This document shows, piece by piece, positions 17,124 through 26,169 of a stretch of 61,921 nucleotides of DNA; the stretch's first letter is position 1; every line of letters starts with the position of its first letter. The notes beneath the pieces were generated by a model. It was not told the DNA's origin, did not search any database, and saw only the letters and a program-made list of their open reading frames with translations. The position numbers and the translations under genes were made by a program. This DNA is from an uncultured Candidatus Saccharibacteria bacterium (lineage in GTDB: Bacteria; Patescibacteriota; Saccharimonadia; Saccharimonadales; Saccharimonadaceae), in the NCBI GenBank assembly GCA_948623715.1, contig CAPHDI010000004.1, positions 1 through 61,921 on the forward strand. The letters run 5' to 3'.

Positions 17124-18752
17124 TTATTTGCGGAGAGCACGACGGCTAGCAACGTAGTAACCGGCAGAGGTAGCGACCGAGCCGAGAGCGAGGACGCTGC
17201 CAGCGATTTCGGCAGGGCCAGTCTGCGGCAGTAGCGGCTCTGGGGTCACAGGACCGAGGTCGCTCGGCTGCTCCGGAGTCGGATCCTCAGGATCGACAGG
17301 AGTAGGTTCAGGTTCGTCCGGAATAACTGGATCCGGCTCGATAGGATCGACGGGCTTTGGCTCATCGACCGGTGTCTTCGTGTACTCGACGACATAGGTC
17401 AAATCGTTATTGCCCATCTTACCACTGACCCGCTCAATGCTAGCGGTATAGCCGCTAATAACCGGAGAGTCAACGAAGAATGGGTCGCCGGCGCGGAAGC
17501 TACCTATATAGGAATCAGCGGCTTTCTCGCCAGTCTCAGCGTAGATATAGTCGACGCGGACCGTGTGTTCCTCAACTTTATCTTCAGTACAAGCACCGTT
17601 GATGACAGTAACACTAGCGTAATCCTGCAAGGTCTTCTGGCCGACGCCGATCTGAGTCCAGTCGACCATCGTATTCGAGCCACACTGGAGATTCTCATCG
17701 ACGACCTGAGCCTTGAAATCAATGTAGGCATTCGCATTTTGATTGTAATGACCGATATTAACCCCAGTAGTGAGGAGAGTGTCGGTCGTATAGGTCGCAC
17801 CATTCGGGAAGTGACCGTTGGTCAAGACCGTAGTATTTGGGACATAGCGGAGATTCTTCGGAAGAATCGTCTTCGCCATGACATTACTCTGGGTCTGGCT
17901 AATGGCATTCGTATTCTTGTAAATGGTGCGGAATTCGACGATATCACCGACATTGACGGTAATATTCTTTTCCCATTTCGTATCACCAACCTTGCGGACG
18001 CGCTGGTTGACGGTGTACTCCTGGTCGAAAACGGCTTTTACGCGAATCGTGATATAGTTCGCATAATTATAACAGCCGGGGACTTCGCCATCAAGCTTGT
18101 CATAACCAATCTGAACACCATGCTCAGAGGCTGCTTTAGTGACGATTTCGTCGCCAAGTTTCTGACCGCCGCTGATGACTTTACCGGTCTCATCATATTC
18201 ATAGGCACCGATGCCGTTATTTTCGAGCAAGGCGGAACCATAGACATATTCGAGATGGAAAGCCTGGTCGCTATTGAAATTCACGTAATCCCAATACTGC
18301 GACGGGGAGGCGTTATCCGAGAAGATAAAACCATTAACCTGAATCTGCTTAGCGCTATATTCAGGGATGTCGAAGGCGACGCGGGTATTATGAGAAACGC
18401 CAGCGAGACCATTCGGGTTATTATTGTGTGCATAAAGGCGAATGATGTACTCCTGACCATCCTTAACAGTAAGATCATTACCATTCCAGGAGGTAGGCTT
18501 ATTGTACAAATTCGGCCCATTATATTCGCGAGCACCGACGAAGTTTTTCTCATCGCCGATTACGCTATCGCTAATGGAGTTAAAGACAATTTTGTTGCCA
18601 AGAGCTCCGTGGTTGATCTGGTCGATAGTATAGCTCCTACGACCACCACTATTATCACCCCAAGCCGAACTAAGTGACGGAGTCACAACGACGCCGGCCA
18701 ACGCCAAGGCACTAGCGGCCAAAGCGAGGGTACTTTTAAAGATTTTACGCAT
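17124..18752 (-). CDS. LPQTG-anchored surface protein with MucBP-like domain
   Basis: 542 aa. Signal peptide (MRKIFKSTLALAASALALAG, cleavage near SSA). Two or three beta-rich extracellular domains follow; residues about 260-380 (VNVGDIVEFRTIYKNTNAIS, LPKNLRYVPNTTVLTNG) resemble DUF11-type domains. Residues about 395-455 (VRVDYIYAETGEKAADSYIG ... VISGYTA) look like a MucBP repeat. A Pro/Glu/Asp stalk of about 50 residues leads to LPQTG, a membrane helix and RRALRK: a complete sortase signal. Likely role is adhesion. No sortase gene is in the window. TTAGGAG precedes the ATG. Confidence 0.9.
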   Translation of the reverse strand: MRKIFKSTLALAASALALAGVVVTPSLSSAWGDNSGGRRSYTIDQINHGALGNKIVFNSISDSVIGDEKNFVGAREYNGPNLYNKPTSWNGNDLTVKDGQEYIIRLYAHNNNPNGLAGVSHNTRVAFDIPEYSAKQIQVNGFIFSDNASPSQYWDYVNFNSDQAFHLEYVYGSALLENNGIGAYEYDETGKVISGGQKLGDEIVTKAASEHGVQIGYDKLDGEVPGCYNYANYITIRVKAVFDQEYTVNQRVRKVGDTKWEKNITVNVGDIVEFRTIYKNTNAISQTQSNVMAKTILPKNLRYVPNTTVLTNGHFPNGATYTTDTLLTTGVNIGHYNQNANAYIDFKAQVVDENLQCGSNTMVDWTQIGVGQKTLQDYASVTVINGACTEDKVEEHTVRVDYIYAETGEKAADSYIGSFRAGDPFFVDSPVISGYTASIERVSGKMGNNDLTYVVEYTKTPVDEPKPVDPIEPDPVIPDEPEPTPVDPEDPTPEQPSDLGPVTPEPLLPQTGPAEIAGSVLALGSVATSAGYYVASRRALRK

Positions 18753-18956
18753 TTGTTATTCTCCTAATTAACTTATTTTCCCACCAGTGCGGCTTGACTA
18801 ATAGCTTCACTAGTTGCGTACCATTTGACGAATTCGAGCCGTTATATAGCGGTTTTGACCGATTTCTAGCGGTTCTCGGGTCATCAAAAGTGGTACGATA
18901 ACCGTAATTTCTTATGGTTATACTTCCATTGTAGCATAGGTTATGCTTTTTGTCAA
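18753..18956 (-). promoter_or_regulatory. Promoter and long leader of the LPQTG gene
   Basis: TTGACA (18951-18956), 17-bp spacer, TACAAT (18928-18933) with ATGC before it. The leader of about 170 nt contains TAGCGGTT twice and the short palindrome CCGCTATATAACGG. No gene is seen here or in 18957-19049. Confidence 0.7.
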
Positions 18957-19049
18957 TACTTTTATGCTAAAATTGCTAAAAGGTCAATGTATAACAGGGG
19001 TGTGTATTGAGGTCATGGTTGACTTTTAGAGAAATTTAGGAAAAAGGTA

Positions 19050-19078
19050 TTGACTTTTTGTACAATGTGTGCTACAAT
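19050..19078 (+). promoter_or_regulatory. Strong extended promoter, copy 2
   Basis: TTGACT, 17-bp spacer, TACAAT preceded by TGTGC. Confidence 0.8.
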
Positions 19079-19161
19079 GGAGACCATGGAATGATACAGA
19101 AAACATCCCACGCACCTTTCAGTACTATTCCAAAATCATTTTTGAAGGGAAGGTATCTCTC

Positions 19162-19878
19162 ATGAAAAAACTGTCTGCTTTTGGTCGTTCCCTGGTGTCC
19201 GGTGTCACGCTGCTCACTATGATCTTCGGGCTCTGTCTGCCCGGCTTCGCCGCCAACACGACGAATGTGGGCGAAATGACGGCGGCGGAACCCGCCCCGA
19301 TTACCCTGGATGCTCCTGCGGCGCCCGCTCCGATGCAGCCGATCTACGGCGACCCGGACGAGCTGGCCCAGAAGAAGTTCATGTACGAGATCGAGAGCTT
19401 TGAGATCAACGAGGACGGCAGCCTCTACGTGGAGTATCGCTACTCTACGGCCGGCAAGCTGAGCTTGCTGATCGAGAAGCTGAGCGAGATCTACGGACTG
19501 GAGGAGACCGTGCAGTTGCCGACGCGGCTTGAGCCGATCGAGAAGATCGACCTGCCCGCCCTGACCGGCGAGGTCAACATCCCCCGCGACAAGAACTCCG
19601 ACGGCCTGTATGAAGAGGTTGTCATGGACAAAGCGGAGCCCGCTGACGGCGGGATGTCCCGGGAGGCCGTGATGGCCGCTCTCGCGCCGCTGACTTGCGG
19701 CAGGACAGATGCGCGTTTGCTCTGTGCGCGTTTCACAAGCGCGGAGCTGGAGCAGCATTACGCTACGCTGTGCGAAGCTACGCGCGGCTCCTGCGGCATG
19801 CAGATGTTCATCATTCACCTCGACTATATTCGTTACTGCGAGGTGACCTGCTTCGCGAAGGCGGAGCCCTGCGGCTAA
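19162..19878 (+). CDS. Secreted Cys-rich protein of unknown function
   Basis: 238 aa from the ATG at 19162, with GGGAAGG upstream; the open frame before it is promoter and leader. Signal peptide MKKLSAFGRSLVSGVTLLTM with cleavage near GFAA. A Pro/Ala-rich spacer follows, then a domain with much Glu and Leu, and a C-terminal 65 residues containing seven cysteines ending EPCG. Seven is odd, so one Cys may be free or pair between molecules. No family recognised. GC-rich third positions differ from the neighbouring surface-protein gene. Single-gene unit. Confidence 0.65.
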   Translation: MKKLSAFGRSLVSGVTLLTMIFGLCLPGFAANTTNVGEMTAAEPAPITLDAPAAPAPMQPIYGDPDELAQKKFMYEIESFEINEDGSLYVEYRYSTAGKLSLLIEKLSEIYGLEETVQLPTRLEPIEKIDLPALTGEVNIPRDKNSDGLYEEVVMDKAEPADGGMSREAVMAALAPLTCGRTDARLLCARFTSAELEQHYATLCEATRGSCGMQMFIIHLDYIRYCEVTCFAKAEPCG

Positions 19879-19917
19879 GCCGAAGATTCAAAAATATTTA
19901 GGAAGGAAGTGCTGCCA

Positions 19918-19948
19918 AGAGCCTCCCAGACGGGAGGCTCGATTTTTG
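19918..19948 (+). terminator. Terminator of the secreted Cys-rich gene
   Basis: GAGCCTCCC-agac-GGGAGGCTC then GATTTTT. Confidence 0.9.
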
Positions 19949-19995
19949 TTCCTGCTATGGGTTTTTAAAATCATCTAATAGCTTAGGCGTGAGTC

Positions 19996-22900
19996 CTAGA
20001 CGACGATGTTGACGAGGCGGGCACCTTTCGGGATGATGACCTTGCGAATCTCCTTCCCTTCGGTAAAGCGGCGGACATTTTCTTCAAGGAGGGCACGCTC
20101 TTCAAGCTGCTTCGGGTCATCAAGAATGTCGGCGGGAAGCTCAAGACGGGCGCGAAGCTTGCCATTAACCTGAATGACGACCTCGACCGTATCTTCGACG
20201 AGAGCATTCTGATCCCAGCGCGGCCATTCGTCATCACTGCCTAAGCGTTCGAGTAGCTCAGAAGCGAGATGTGGTACGAAAGGCTTAAGCATCTTCGCGA
20301 GGGCGACTTTGTCTTCGTCGGAGGCGCCGACTTTATAGAGCTCGTTGACATATTCCATGAGAGCAGCGACGGCGGTATTGAGACTGGTGCGATAGATGTC
20401 TTCAGTGACTTTTTTGATGGTCTTGTGCCTTAACGTTTGCGTAGAGGAGGCTTTACCATTCTTTGCAGGACACGACGTCGCGTCAGCCCGCCGTTGCGGG
20501 TGCCGCGCGTCTTCGTCCTCGGTCGTAACCTCCGGAGATTCCTGCAAAGAAGGCAAAGTCTCCTCGTCGGCACCTCCTAGGCACAAGTTCCAGCAGCGAT
20601 TCAGGAAGCGGTAGACGCCGCCGATCGTCTCAGGGTTCCAGTTGGCGGCCTGATCGTAAGGGCCGATAAACATTTCGTAGGTACGGAGGGTGTCAGCACC
20701 ATAGCCGCTATTGATCACTTCAAGCGGATCGACGCCATTACCCTTAGACTTACTCATCTTCTTGCCGTCGGTGCCATTGATATAGCCATTATAGAGCAGC
20801 TTCTTGACTGGCTCACGGAAAGGCAGGTAACCCTGATCAGCGAAAAACTTGCACCAGAAACGAATATAGAGAAGATGAGCGACGGCGTGGTCGCCACCGA
20901 CGTAGATGTCGGTCGGCGCCCAATACTTAATCGCTTCAGGATCCCAGGCAGCGGCATCATCATGTGGGCTGACGTAGCGCCAGAGGTACCAGCTCGAGCA
21001 AGCATAGCCGTCGAGAGTATCGGTCTCGCGGGTGCATTCGATATCATTGCCATTTTCGTCTTTGAGAGTAACTTTGAGCCAGTCTTTCGCTTTAGCGAGG
21101 GCAGAGCGACCAGTGCTGTCAGGCTTATAATCTTCAACTTCAGGGATGATGACCGGGAGCTGGTCCTCGGGGATCGGATGGGGATTGCCATCTTTATCAT
21201 AGGCGATCGGAATCGGACAGCCCCAGTAGCGCTGGCGAGAAATTAGCCAGTCACGCATCTTGTAGGTAACTTGCTTATGGCCGACGCCGCGCTCTTCGAG
21301 CCAGGCGACGATCTGCTCGCGAGCATCTTCGCTGCGAGTACCGTTGAACTGCTCGGAATTTACGAGGACGCCCTCACCGTGATAGCAGCGGTCGTCGTCA
21401 GTGGAGTTCTCCGGCTTCTCGATGACTTCTTTCACCGGCAGATCGAATTTCTCGGCAAACTCGAAGTCGCGCTCGTCGTGGGCTGGGACAGCCATAATCG
21501 CACCGGTGCCGTAGCCCATGAGGACGTAGTCGGATACCCAGATCGGGATCTCCTTGCCGGTGGCCGGGTTAATCGCGTAGCTACCGGTAAAGACGCCGGT
21601 TTTCTCTTTGTTTTCTTGGCGTTCGATTTCGGACTTCTTGATGGCGGTCTGACAGTATTCCTCGACGGCGGCCTTCGTATTCGTGTTGACGAGACGTTTG
21701 ATAAGCGGGTGCTCTGGAGCAAGGACGAGGAAAGTCGCGCCAAAAATCGTATCAGGACGGGTAGTGAAGACGGTAATATCGTCCTGAGCTTCATGAGTAT
21801 GGTTGAGATAATCACGGACACGAGCGAAGCCGAGGTTAGTCTCGGGAATGGCGGTAAGATATTGGTGAGCGAGAATTTCGTCGGCTGAGAGCCAGACCGG
21901 AAGTTGGATATTCTTCTCGGTATCGGACATTTCTTCGCGCTCGGCGTTTTCAAGGGTGAAGAACATTTGTGTAGCGACGATGTCGCGATTGACGTCCTTG
22001 TGTGCAGCGTAAAATTCGGAGCGGAACTGCCCGAGCGCAGTCTCAAATTTGAGATTTTTGTAGCCAGTCTCTTCTAGGACTTCGCGGCGAGCCGCAGTCT
22101 CAAGATCTTCGTCGCCCTCAACGCCACCTTGAATCATGGAGATCCAGGGGCGATCCTGATACTCGACGGCGAGGTATTTGTCAGTCTCGGGATCACGAAC
22201 GTAGACCTGGACGACCTTACGTTTAGTATTCTTCTTCCCTTCCATGGGAGGGTCATCTTCGCCGATGAAATGCGGGCCACCTGCAATCTCGTAATGGATC
22301 TCAGCACCTTCGGAGCGACCGATCCAGTTTTTCTGCATGGTCTTGATCTTTTCGGGCCAGTCGAGCGCATCGATATTATCAAGTAATTCGTCGGCGTAGG
22401 CGGTAATCTTGAAGAACCATTGTTTCATTTTTTTCTTCTGGACTTCGGTGCCGCAGCGCCAGCAGCAACCGTTTTCGACCTGCTCATTAGCAAGGACAGT
22501 CTGATCGACCGGGCACCACCACTGGTAAGACTCTTTCTGATAGGCGAGGCCGGCCTTATAAAGCTGGAGGAAGCACCACTGGGTCCACTTATAGTACTCT
22601 GGGTCACTAGTATTAATCTCGCGGCTCCAGTCGACAGCATAACCGAGGCGCTTAGCCTGCTTGCGGAAGTTGTCGATGTTGGTCTCAGTAGCAGATTGCG
22701 GAGAGATACCAGTCTTGATTGCGAAATTCTCAGCGGGAAGACCGAAAGTGTCGTAGCCGAAGGGGCGAAGGACATTCATCTGTTGCTGCGTGTAGAAGCG
22801 AGTGAGGACGTCAACGATAGTGAAATTACGGACATGGCCAACATGAAGACCGATAGCGGAGGGATACGGAAACATTTCAGCAAGGTACATTTTCGGCTTA

Positions 22901-23010
22901 AGGTCGCCGTTTGCGAGCTTTTCATTGATGGGACCAGTCTTGAAGGCCTCAGTCTCGTCCCAAATTTTTTGCCATTTTTGTTCAATCTTCAGTGGGTCAT
23001 ATCGTTCCAT
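19996..23010 (-). CDS. leuS: Leucyl-tRNA synthetase with embedded Nudix domain
   Basis: 1004 aa; bacterial LeuRS is usually 800-880. HVGH at 56-59 and KMSKS at 751-755 are intact, as are the Cys cluster CPVDQ...GCCWRCG (166-187) and the editing motifs TTRPDTIFG (416-424) and MAVPAHDERD (506-515). Two insertions explain the extra length. Residues about 258-405 are a complete Nudix domain with box GGVEGDEDLETAARREVLEE then TGY (295-317), placed in the strand that opens the editing domain. Residues about 820-851 are encoded by a palindromic repeat. The enzyme charges tRNA-Leu; what the Nudix part does is unknown. No ribosome site is obvious before the ATG. Confidence 0.97.
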   Translation of the reverse strand: MERYDPLKIEQKWQKIWDETEAFKTGPINEKLANGDLKPKMYLAEMFPYPSAIGLHVGHVRNFTIVDVLTRFYTQQQMNVLRPFGYDTFGLPAENFAIKTGISPQSATETNIDNFRKQAKRLGYAVDWSREINTSDPEYYKWTQWCFLQLYKAGLAYQKESYQWWCPVDQTVLANEQVENGCCWRCGTEVQKKKMKQWFFKITAYADELLDNIDALDWPEKIKTMQKNWIGRSEGAEIHYEIAGGPHFIGEDDPPMEGKKNTKRKVVQVYVRDPETDKYLAVEYQDRPWISMIQGGVEGDEDLETAARREVLEETGYKNLKFETALGQFRSEFYAAHKDVNRDIVATQMFFTLENAEREEMSDTEKNIQLPVWLSADEILAHQYLTAIPETNLGFARVRDYLNHTHEAQDDITVFTTRPDTIFGATFLVLAPEHPLIKRLVNTNTKAAVEEYCQTAIKKSEIERQENKEKTGVFTGSYAINPATGKEIPIWVSDYVLMGYGTGAIMAVPAHDERDFEFAEKFDLPVKEVIEKPENSTDDDRCYHGEGVLVNSEQFNGTRSEDAREQIVAWLEERGVGHKQVTYKMRDWLISRQRYWGCPIPIAYDKDGNPHPIPEDQLPVIIPEVEDYKPDSTGRSALAKAKDWLKVTLKDENGNDIECTRETDTLDGYACSSWYLWRYVSPHDDAAAWDPEAIKYWAPTDIYVGGDHAVAHLLYIRFWCKFFADQGYLPFREPVKKLLYNGYINGTDGKKMSKSKGNGVDPLEVINSGYGADTLRTYEMFIGPYDQAANWNPETIGGVYRFLNRCWNLCLGGADEETLPSLQESPEVTTEDEDARHPQRRADATSCPAKNGKASSTQTLRHKTIKKVTEDIYRTSLNTAVAALMEYVNELYKVGASDEDKVALAKMLKPFVPHLASELLERLGSDDEWPRWDQNALVEDTVEVVIQVNGKLRARLELPADILDDPKQLEERALLEENVRRFTEGKEIRKVIIPKGARLVNIVV
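20459..20551 (-). repeat. Palindromic element E inside leuS
   Basis: 93 bp with perfect 12-bp ends TTCTTTGCAGGA and TCCTGCAAAGAA. The core on the minus strand has CCGGAGGTTACGACCGAGGA, CCGCAACGGCGGGCT and GACGCGAC, shared with element C at 44641. It is 31 codons long, in frame, with no stop, and adds about 31 residues to LeuRS. Confidence 0.8.
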
Positions 23011-23075
23011 GTTAACTATTATAGCATATTGGGATGGAATCGAGTAGTCAAAATCAGAGAAGAGGCCCCGAGGCG

Positions 23076-23106
23076 AAAAGAAAAGGCCCCCGCAAGCAGC
23101 GGGGGC
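23076..23106 (-). terminator. Terminator of the gene at 23113
   Basis: GCCCCCGC-tgctt-GCGGGGGC then CTTTTCTTTT. Confidence 0.9.
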
Positions 23107-23112
23107 GAGAGA

Positions 23113-23472
23113 TTAATGGGCGGCTTGGTCGATGAGGATCTGGATAATGTCGAGCTGAGGGGCGTAGTCGGGGCATTCCGGGCAGGAAGCGCGCAGTACC
23201 ATTGCGATGAAGCGGAGACTGTTCTCGACGGTTTCGCTCGTGCGGTCGCGCAGAGTCGCGGGGCAGACCAGCATCGTGATCAGGCCGGCTCGGCCACAGT
23301 CGACGTCGAGCAGGATATGCTCGCTGGTCTGGCGCTGGAGCTCGCGCTTTAGCTCGTTGAGGCGGTCCTCGGAAGGGTGGCAACCGGAATCGGTATACCA
23401 AATACGCCAGACGGCGCCATGGTCGGAGGAAACGGCCTCGATCAGTGGGTCGCGGGAAAGTACTCTTTTCAT
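23113..23472 (-). CDS. Orphan protein, 119 aa
   Basis: The ATG at 23472 has AGAGGTG upstream. The product has no signal peptide or membrane helix; it contains five Cys, including CPEC near residue 98, and a predicted helix-rich middle (SEDRLNELKRELQRQTSE). No family recognised. Longer overlapping frames here run through the promoter and are rejected. A promoter identical to that at 11312 drives it and a strong terminator follows, so it is very likely expressed. Confidence 0.6.
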   Translation of the reverse strand: MKRVLSRDPLIEAVSSDHGAVWRIWYTDSGCHPSEDRLNELKRELQRQTSEHILLDVDCGRAGLITMLVCPATLRDRTSETVENSLRFIAMVLRASCPECPDYAPQLDIIQILIDQAAH

Positions 23473-23584
23473 GAAGGCACCTCTTTCTAGAAATAAGAGT
23501 TAGATGATTCAGAAAATGACCAAAATAAGTAGAACATGAGAAGCGAAGGGGATTCCCGAGGGATTTCCCTAGCCCCACACTTTC

Positions 23585-23613
23585 ATTATACCACACATGG
23601 TTAAAAAAGTCAA
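23585..23613 (-). promoter_or_regulatory. Strong extended promoter, copy 3
   Basis: TTGACT, 17-bp spacer, TATAAT preceded by TGTGG. Spacer and boxes are identical to copy 1 at 11312-11340. The stretch 23620-23880 beyond it shows no gene. Confidence 0.85.
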
Positions 23614-23887
23614 TAGTTAAATCATGTTTTGGCGATTTTCTTATATTACCTCTGTAATGTACTATTTTTAATACCACTTATTTCCGTGGTTATTGAAATT
23701 TTTCTTTTCATGTTTGCGCTCATATAAGCTTTCAAGGCATTACACCGCATAGAGACCGGCTTTCTCTGTACTTATTACGCACTATCTGATAGTATGGTTA
23801 TAAGAGCGCGGGACTCTTTGCATAGTTCTTTATCAAAAGGTCGTGACTTTTTAATAAATGAACAATTTAATAGCGTAGGAGGCAGGT

Positions 23888-23980
23888 ATGAGAAGAGCCT
23901 CTTTAGAAATCGAGCTAGATAAGGACGAGTGTCCCGCGGTTCGTAAACTAAAGATTACCTTCGAATCAAATCAAAGGTAA
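23888..23980 (+). CDS. Small ORF, 30 aa
   Basis: The ATG follows TAGGAGGCAGGT, an excellent ribosome site. The peptide is charged (MRRASLEIELDKDECPAVRK and so on) with one Cys. The perfect inverted repeat GATTACCTT/AAGGTAATC covers its last codons and stop. It may be a leader peptide for the methylase gene 80 nt downstream or a small protein. No homology known to me. Confidence 0.35.
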   Translation: MRRASLEIELDKDECPAVRKLKITFESNQR

Positions 23981-24060
23981 TCGCAAAATCTTATATCTAC
24001 ATTCTAACACTTTTATCTGAAGATGCAATAGTTTTGCGCTCTTTTATGGAAAATGAATAA

Positions 24061-24657
24061 ATGAAAATCACGGTAGTACTACATAATATTCGCTCGGTTT
24101 ATAATGTCGGGGCGATTCTTAGGACCTGCGAGGGGATGGGAGTGGCTCGAGTAGTCTATTCGGGCTATACACCACGATATGAAGACATCCGGTTATTACC
24201 TCATCTGCGTCAGAAACTGAATCGACAGATCGAAAAAGCCGCGCTAGGGGCGGAAAAGTTAGTGCCACAGGAAAATGTAGAGGATTTGGCGGGAAATGTA
24301 GGGGACTCTGGGAAAAATACAGAGGTAGAAGCGGAAAATAACTATGCATTATTGACTTTTCTAGAAAAGTGTGCTATAATGGCATATAGAAGAGTCGGAT
24401 TAGAAAATAATCTGACAGGGTTTGAGTTATCCAAACAAATAATCTTAGGGAAGAAAAAGGCATCCACGGGCGAGGAAATCGATTTTGGCAGTCAGATAGT
24501 GCTAGTGCTAGGTGAGGAGGTGCATGGTATTCCGCCGGAAATCCGCGCGAAGATGGATTATTTCCTGGAAATTCCGATGAAGGGGCAAAAGGAATCATTC
24601 AATGTTTCGGTAGCGACAGGAATCGCGCTGTGGGGGCTAAGTAATCTATACGACTAA
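24061..24657 (+). CDS. SpoU/TrmH family RNA 2'-O-methyltransferase
   Basis: 198 aa with the three SPOUT motifs: NIRSVYNVGAILRTCEGMGV (1), VLVLGEEVHGIPPEI (2) and EIPMKGQKESFNVSVATGIA (3), which form the knotted SAM site. It methylates the ribose of a tRNA or rRNA nucleotide; the target cannot be told. About residues 75-125 are a loop not seen in typical members. Inside this loop the DNA is a perfect copy of the window's strong promoter consensus (24352-24380). No clear ribosome site precedes the ATG. Confidence 0.9.
   Translation: MKITVVLHNIRSVYNVGAILRTCEGMGVARVVYSGYTPRYEDIRLLPHLRQKLNRQIEKAALGAEKLVPQENVEDLAGNVGDSGKNTEVEAENNYALLTFLEKCAIMAYRRVGLENNLTGFELSKQIILGKKKASTGEEIDFGSQIVLVLGEEVHGIPPEIRAKMDYFLEIPMKGQKESFNVSVATGIALWGLSNLYD
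24352..24380 (+). promoter_or_regulatory. Promoter-like sequence inside the methylase gene
   Basis: TTGACT, 17-bp spacer, TATAAT preceded by TGTGC, in frame and coding LTFLEKCAIMA. No plus-strand gene follows it closely. Confidence 0.5.
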
Positions 24658-24730
24658 GCCCTCCTTGACATCTTGAGGCAGTTTTTCTGTGGTTTTGAGC
24701 GGTTTTTGATACTTTCTGATGTTTTATGCT

Positions 24731-24755
24731 GAAAAAGCCCCTGACGAGCAGGGGC
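24731..24755 (-). terminator. Terminator of the gene at 24771
   Basis: GCCCCTG-ctcgt-CAGGGGC then TTTTTC on the minus strand. Confidence 0.85.
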
Positions 24756-24770
24756 GGGCTGGGTGGTAGA

Positions 24771-25325
24771 CTATGGGCGGTCGAAGTAGATGGCGGAGAT
24801 GGAATTATCGTTGGGACAGCCATCGTAATGCTCGGTAACACCGGTCATGTGGGTCCGACCCGTCTGGAAATCCTGAAATCGACAGGTAAAGGTGCGTTTG
24901 GGGATACCGCCGACGGCAGGCTTGACGAAGCACATCTGGAGATCTCTCGGATCGCAGACCCGCATGAGGACATTTCCGGGCCGGCCAGCGTTCATGAGCG
25001 ACAGCGAGCAGAAATAGAGCTGGAGCTCGGCGGTCTTAATGCGAACTTTCCAGAGACGCCAGTCGGAGCAGCCGGAAGTGATGATTTCCGGGAAATCGCG
25101 GGAGAACTCGGGGAATTTCTCGCGAAGCTTCTCGGCGGCGTCAAGGAGGCAGGTGGGATCATGGCCGAGAACGACAGCGGGGCGGATACTGGGGAGGTCG
25201 GGCTGCTTGACCATGGCGCGAATGTTGCTGGCGACAGAAATGACGCAGAGGGTCGCATTGCGAGCGAAAACAGTCTTGTCTGATGCAGGCGAGGGCGCGG
25301 GAACTTTTGTCTTGTCAGCGTGCAT
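24771..25325 (-). CDS. Orphan protein, 184 aa
   Basis: The ATG at 25325 follows TAGGAGGTGTCCT. It is soluble in appearance with no signal peptide. It has six Cys and a basic, aromatic C-terminal part (FQDFQTGRTHMTGVTEHYDG). No family recognised. Complete single-gene unit with promoter at 25371 and terminator at 24731. Confidence 0.6.
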   Translation of the reverse strand: MHADKTKVPAPSPASDKTVFARNATLCVISVASNIRAMVKQPDLPSIRPAVVLGHDPTCLLDAAEKLREKFPEFSRDFPEIITSGCSDWRLWKVRIKTAELQLYFCSLSLMNAGRPGNVLMRVCDPRDLQMCFVKPAVGGIPKRTFTCRFQDFQTGRTHMTGVTEHYDGCPNDNSISAIYFDRP

Positions 25326-25370
25326 AGGACACCTCCTAAAATGAATATACCCAGCAAAGGTACTGGATAT

Positions 25371-25399
25371 ATTATAATACTATTCCTGTAAGATGTCTA
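25371..25399 (-). promoter_or_regulatory. Promoter of the gene at 25325
   Basis: TAGACA, 17-bp spacer, TATAAT. Confidence 0.7.
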
Positions 25400-25448
25400 G
25401 AGCATCTAGGTAGGCTGGCGGTTCGCTCAGACCGACCTTGAAATGCGA

Positions 25449-26159
25449 CTACTTCACGGCAGGAATGTCAGACTGAGCACTAAAACCGTCGTAGAAATTG
25501 GTCTTGATCGGAGAGTGGCCAATTTTATTGGCGGCGGCGACGATTTCGTTGACGTTGTCGGTGAGCTTGAAGATCTTCGTATCGTTCTTCGAGACGAGAC
25601 CGAGCGGGAGCATCTTGCCTTCGATAAATTTCACCAATGGGCGCCAGAAACTTTTGCCAAAGAAGAAGACGGGCATTTTCGGCATCTTCCCTTCCTGCAT
25701 GAGGATGATAATCTCGGAAAGCTCATCGAGAGTGCCGAGGCCACCCGGGAACATAACGTAGACTTTCGCAGACATGGCGAGCATAACTTTGCGGGCAAAG
25801 AAATACTTAAACTGAAGCATGTCGGTAAGGTAGGGATTCGGCTCCTGCTCGTGGGCAAGGGTAATATTGAGACCGATGCTGCGGCCACCATATTCGAAGG
25901 CGCCGTGATTGGCTGCTTCCATAATACCAGGACCACCACCAGTGATGACGGCGTGACCGTTTTGGACGAGGAGCTGGCCGAGCTCGCGGGCTTTTTTACA
26001 ATATTTACTATCCTGCGAGAGGCGAGCTGAGCCGAAGATAGTGACACCCTGGGGGTAGGTGCGGACGATTTTCAGACCTTCTTCGAGATCGCGGGCGTAA
26101 GCCTTGGCGCGTTCGACGTCGGCGGCTTCTAACTGTTTGAGGATTTGTTCGTCAAGCAT
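25449..26159 (-). CDS. LOG family Rossmann-fold protein
   Basis: 236 aa from the ATG at 26159. It has the LOG/TIGR00730 signature: VTIFGSARLS near 41, VITGGGPGIMEAANHGA near 70 and PGGLGTLDELSE near 140. LOG enzymes release the base from nucleoside 5'-monophosphates, known from cytokinin activation; in bacteria without cytokinin roles the substrate is probably a general nucleotide. Last gene of the rpiB-rpe-pfkB-LOG operon, which supports a link to ribose 5-phosphate recycling (inference). An 80-codon extension upstream overlaps the kinase gene and is rejected. Confidence 0.9.
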   Translation of the reverse strand: MLDEQILKQLEAADVERAKAYARDLEEGLKIVRTYPQGVTIFGSARLSQDSKYCKKARELGQLLVQNGHAVITGGGPGIMEAANHGAFEYGGRSIGLNITLAHEQEPNPYLTDMLQFKYFFARKVMLAMSAKVYVMFPGGLGTLDELSEIIILMQEGKMPKMPVFFFGKSFWRPLVKFIEGKMLPLGLVSKNDTKIFKLTDNVNEIVAAANKIGHSPIKTNFYDGFSAQSDIPAVK

Positions 26160-26169
26160 GGTTTCTCCT

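Noticed and set aside
17565..18677. 370-codon plus-strand frame opposite the LPQTG gene
   Set aside because: The minus-strand product has signal peptide, MucBP-like part and sorting signal; the antisense frame has none.
23054..23677. 207-codon minus-strand frame overlapping the 119-aa orphan
   Set aside because: It runs through the consensus promoter and has no ribosome site; the shorter frame has both.
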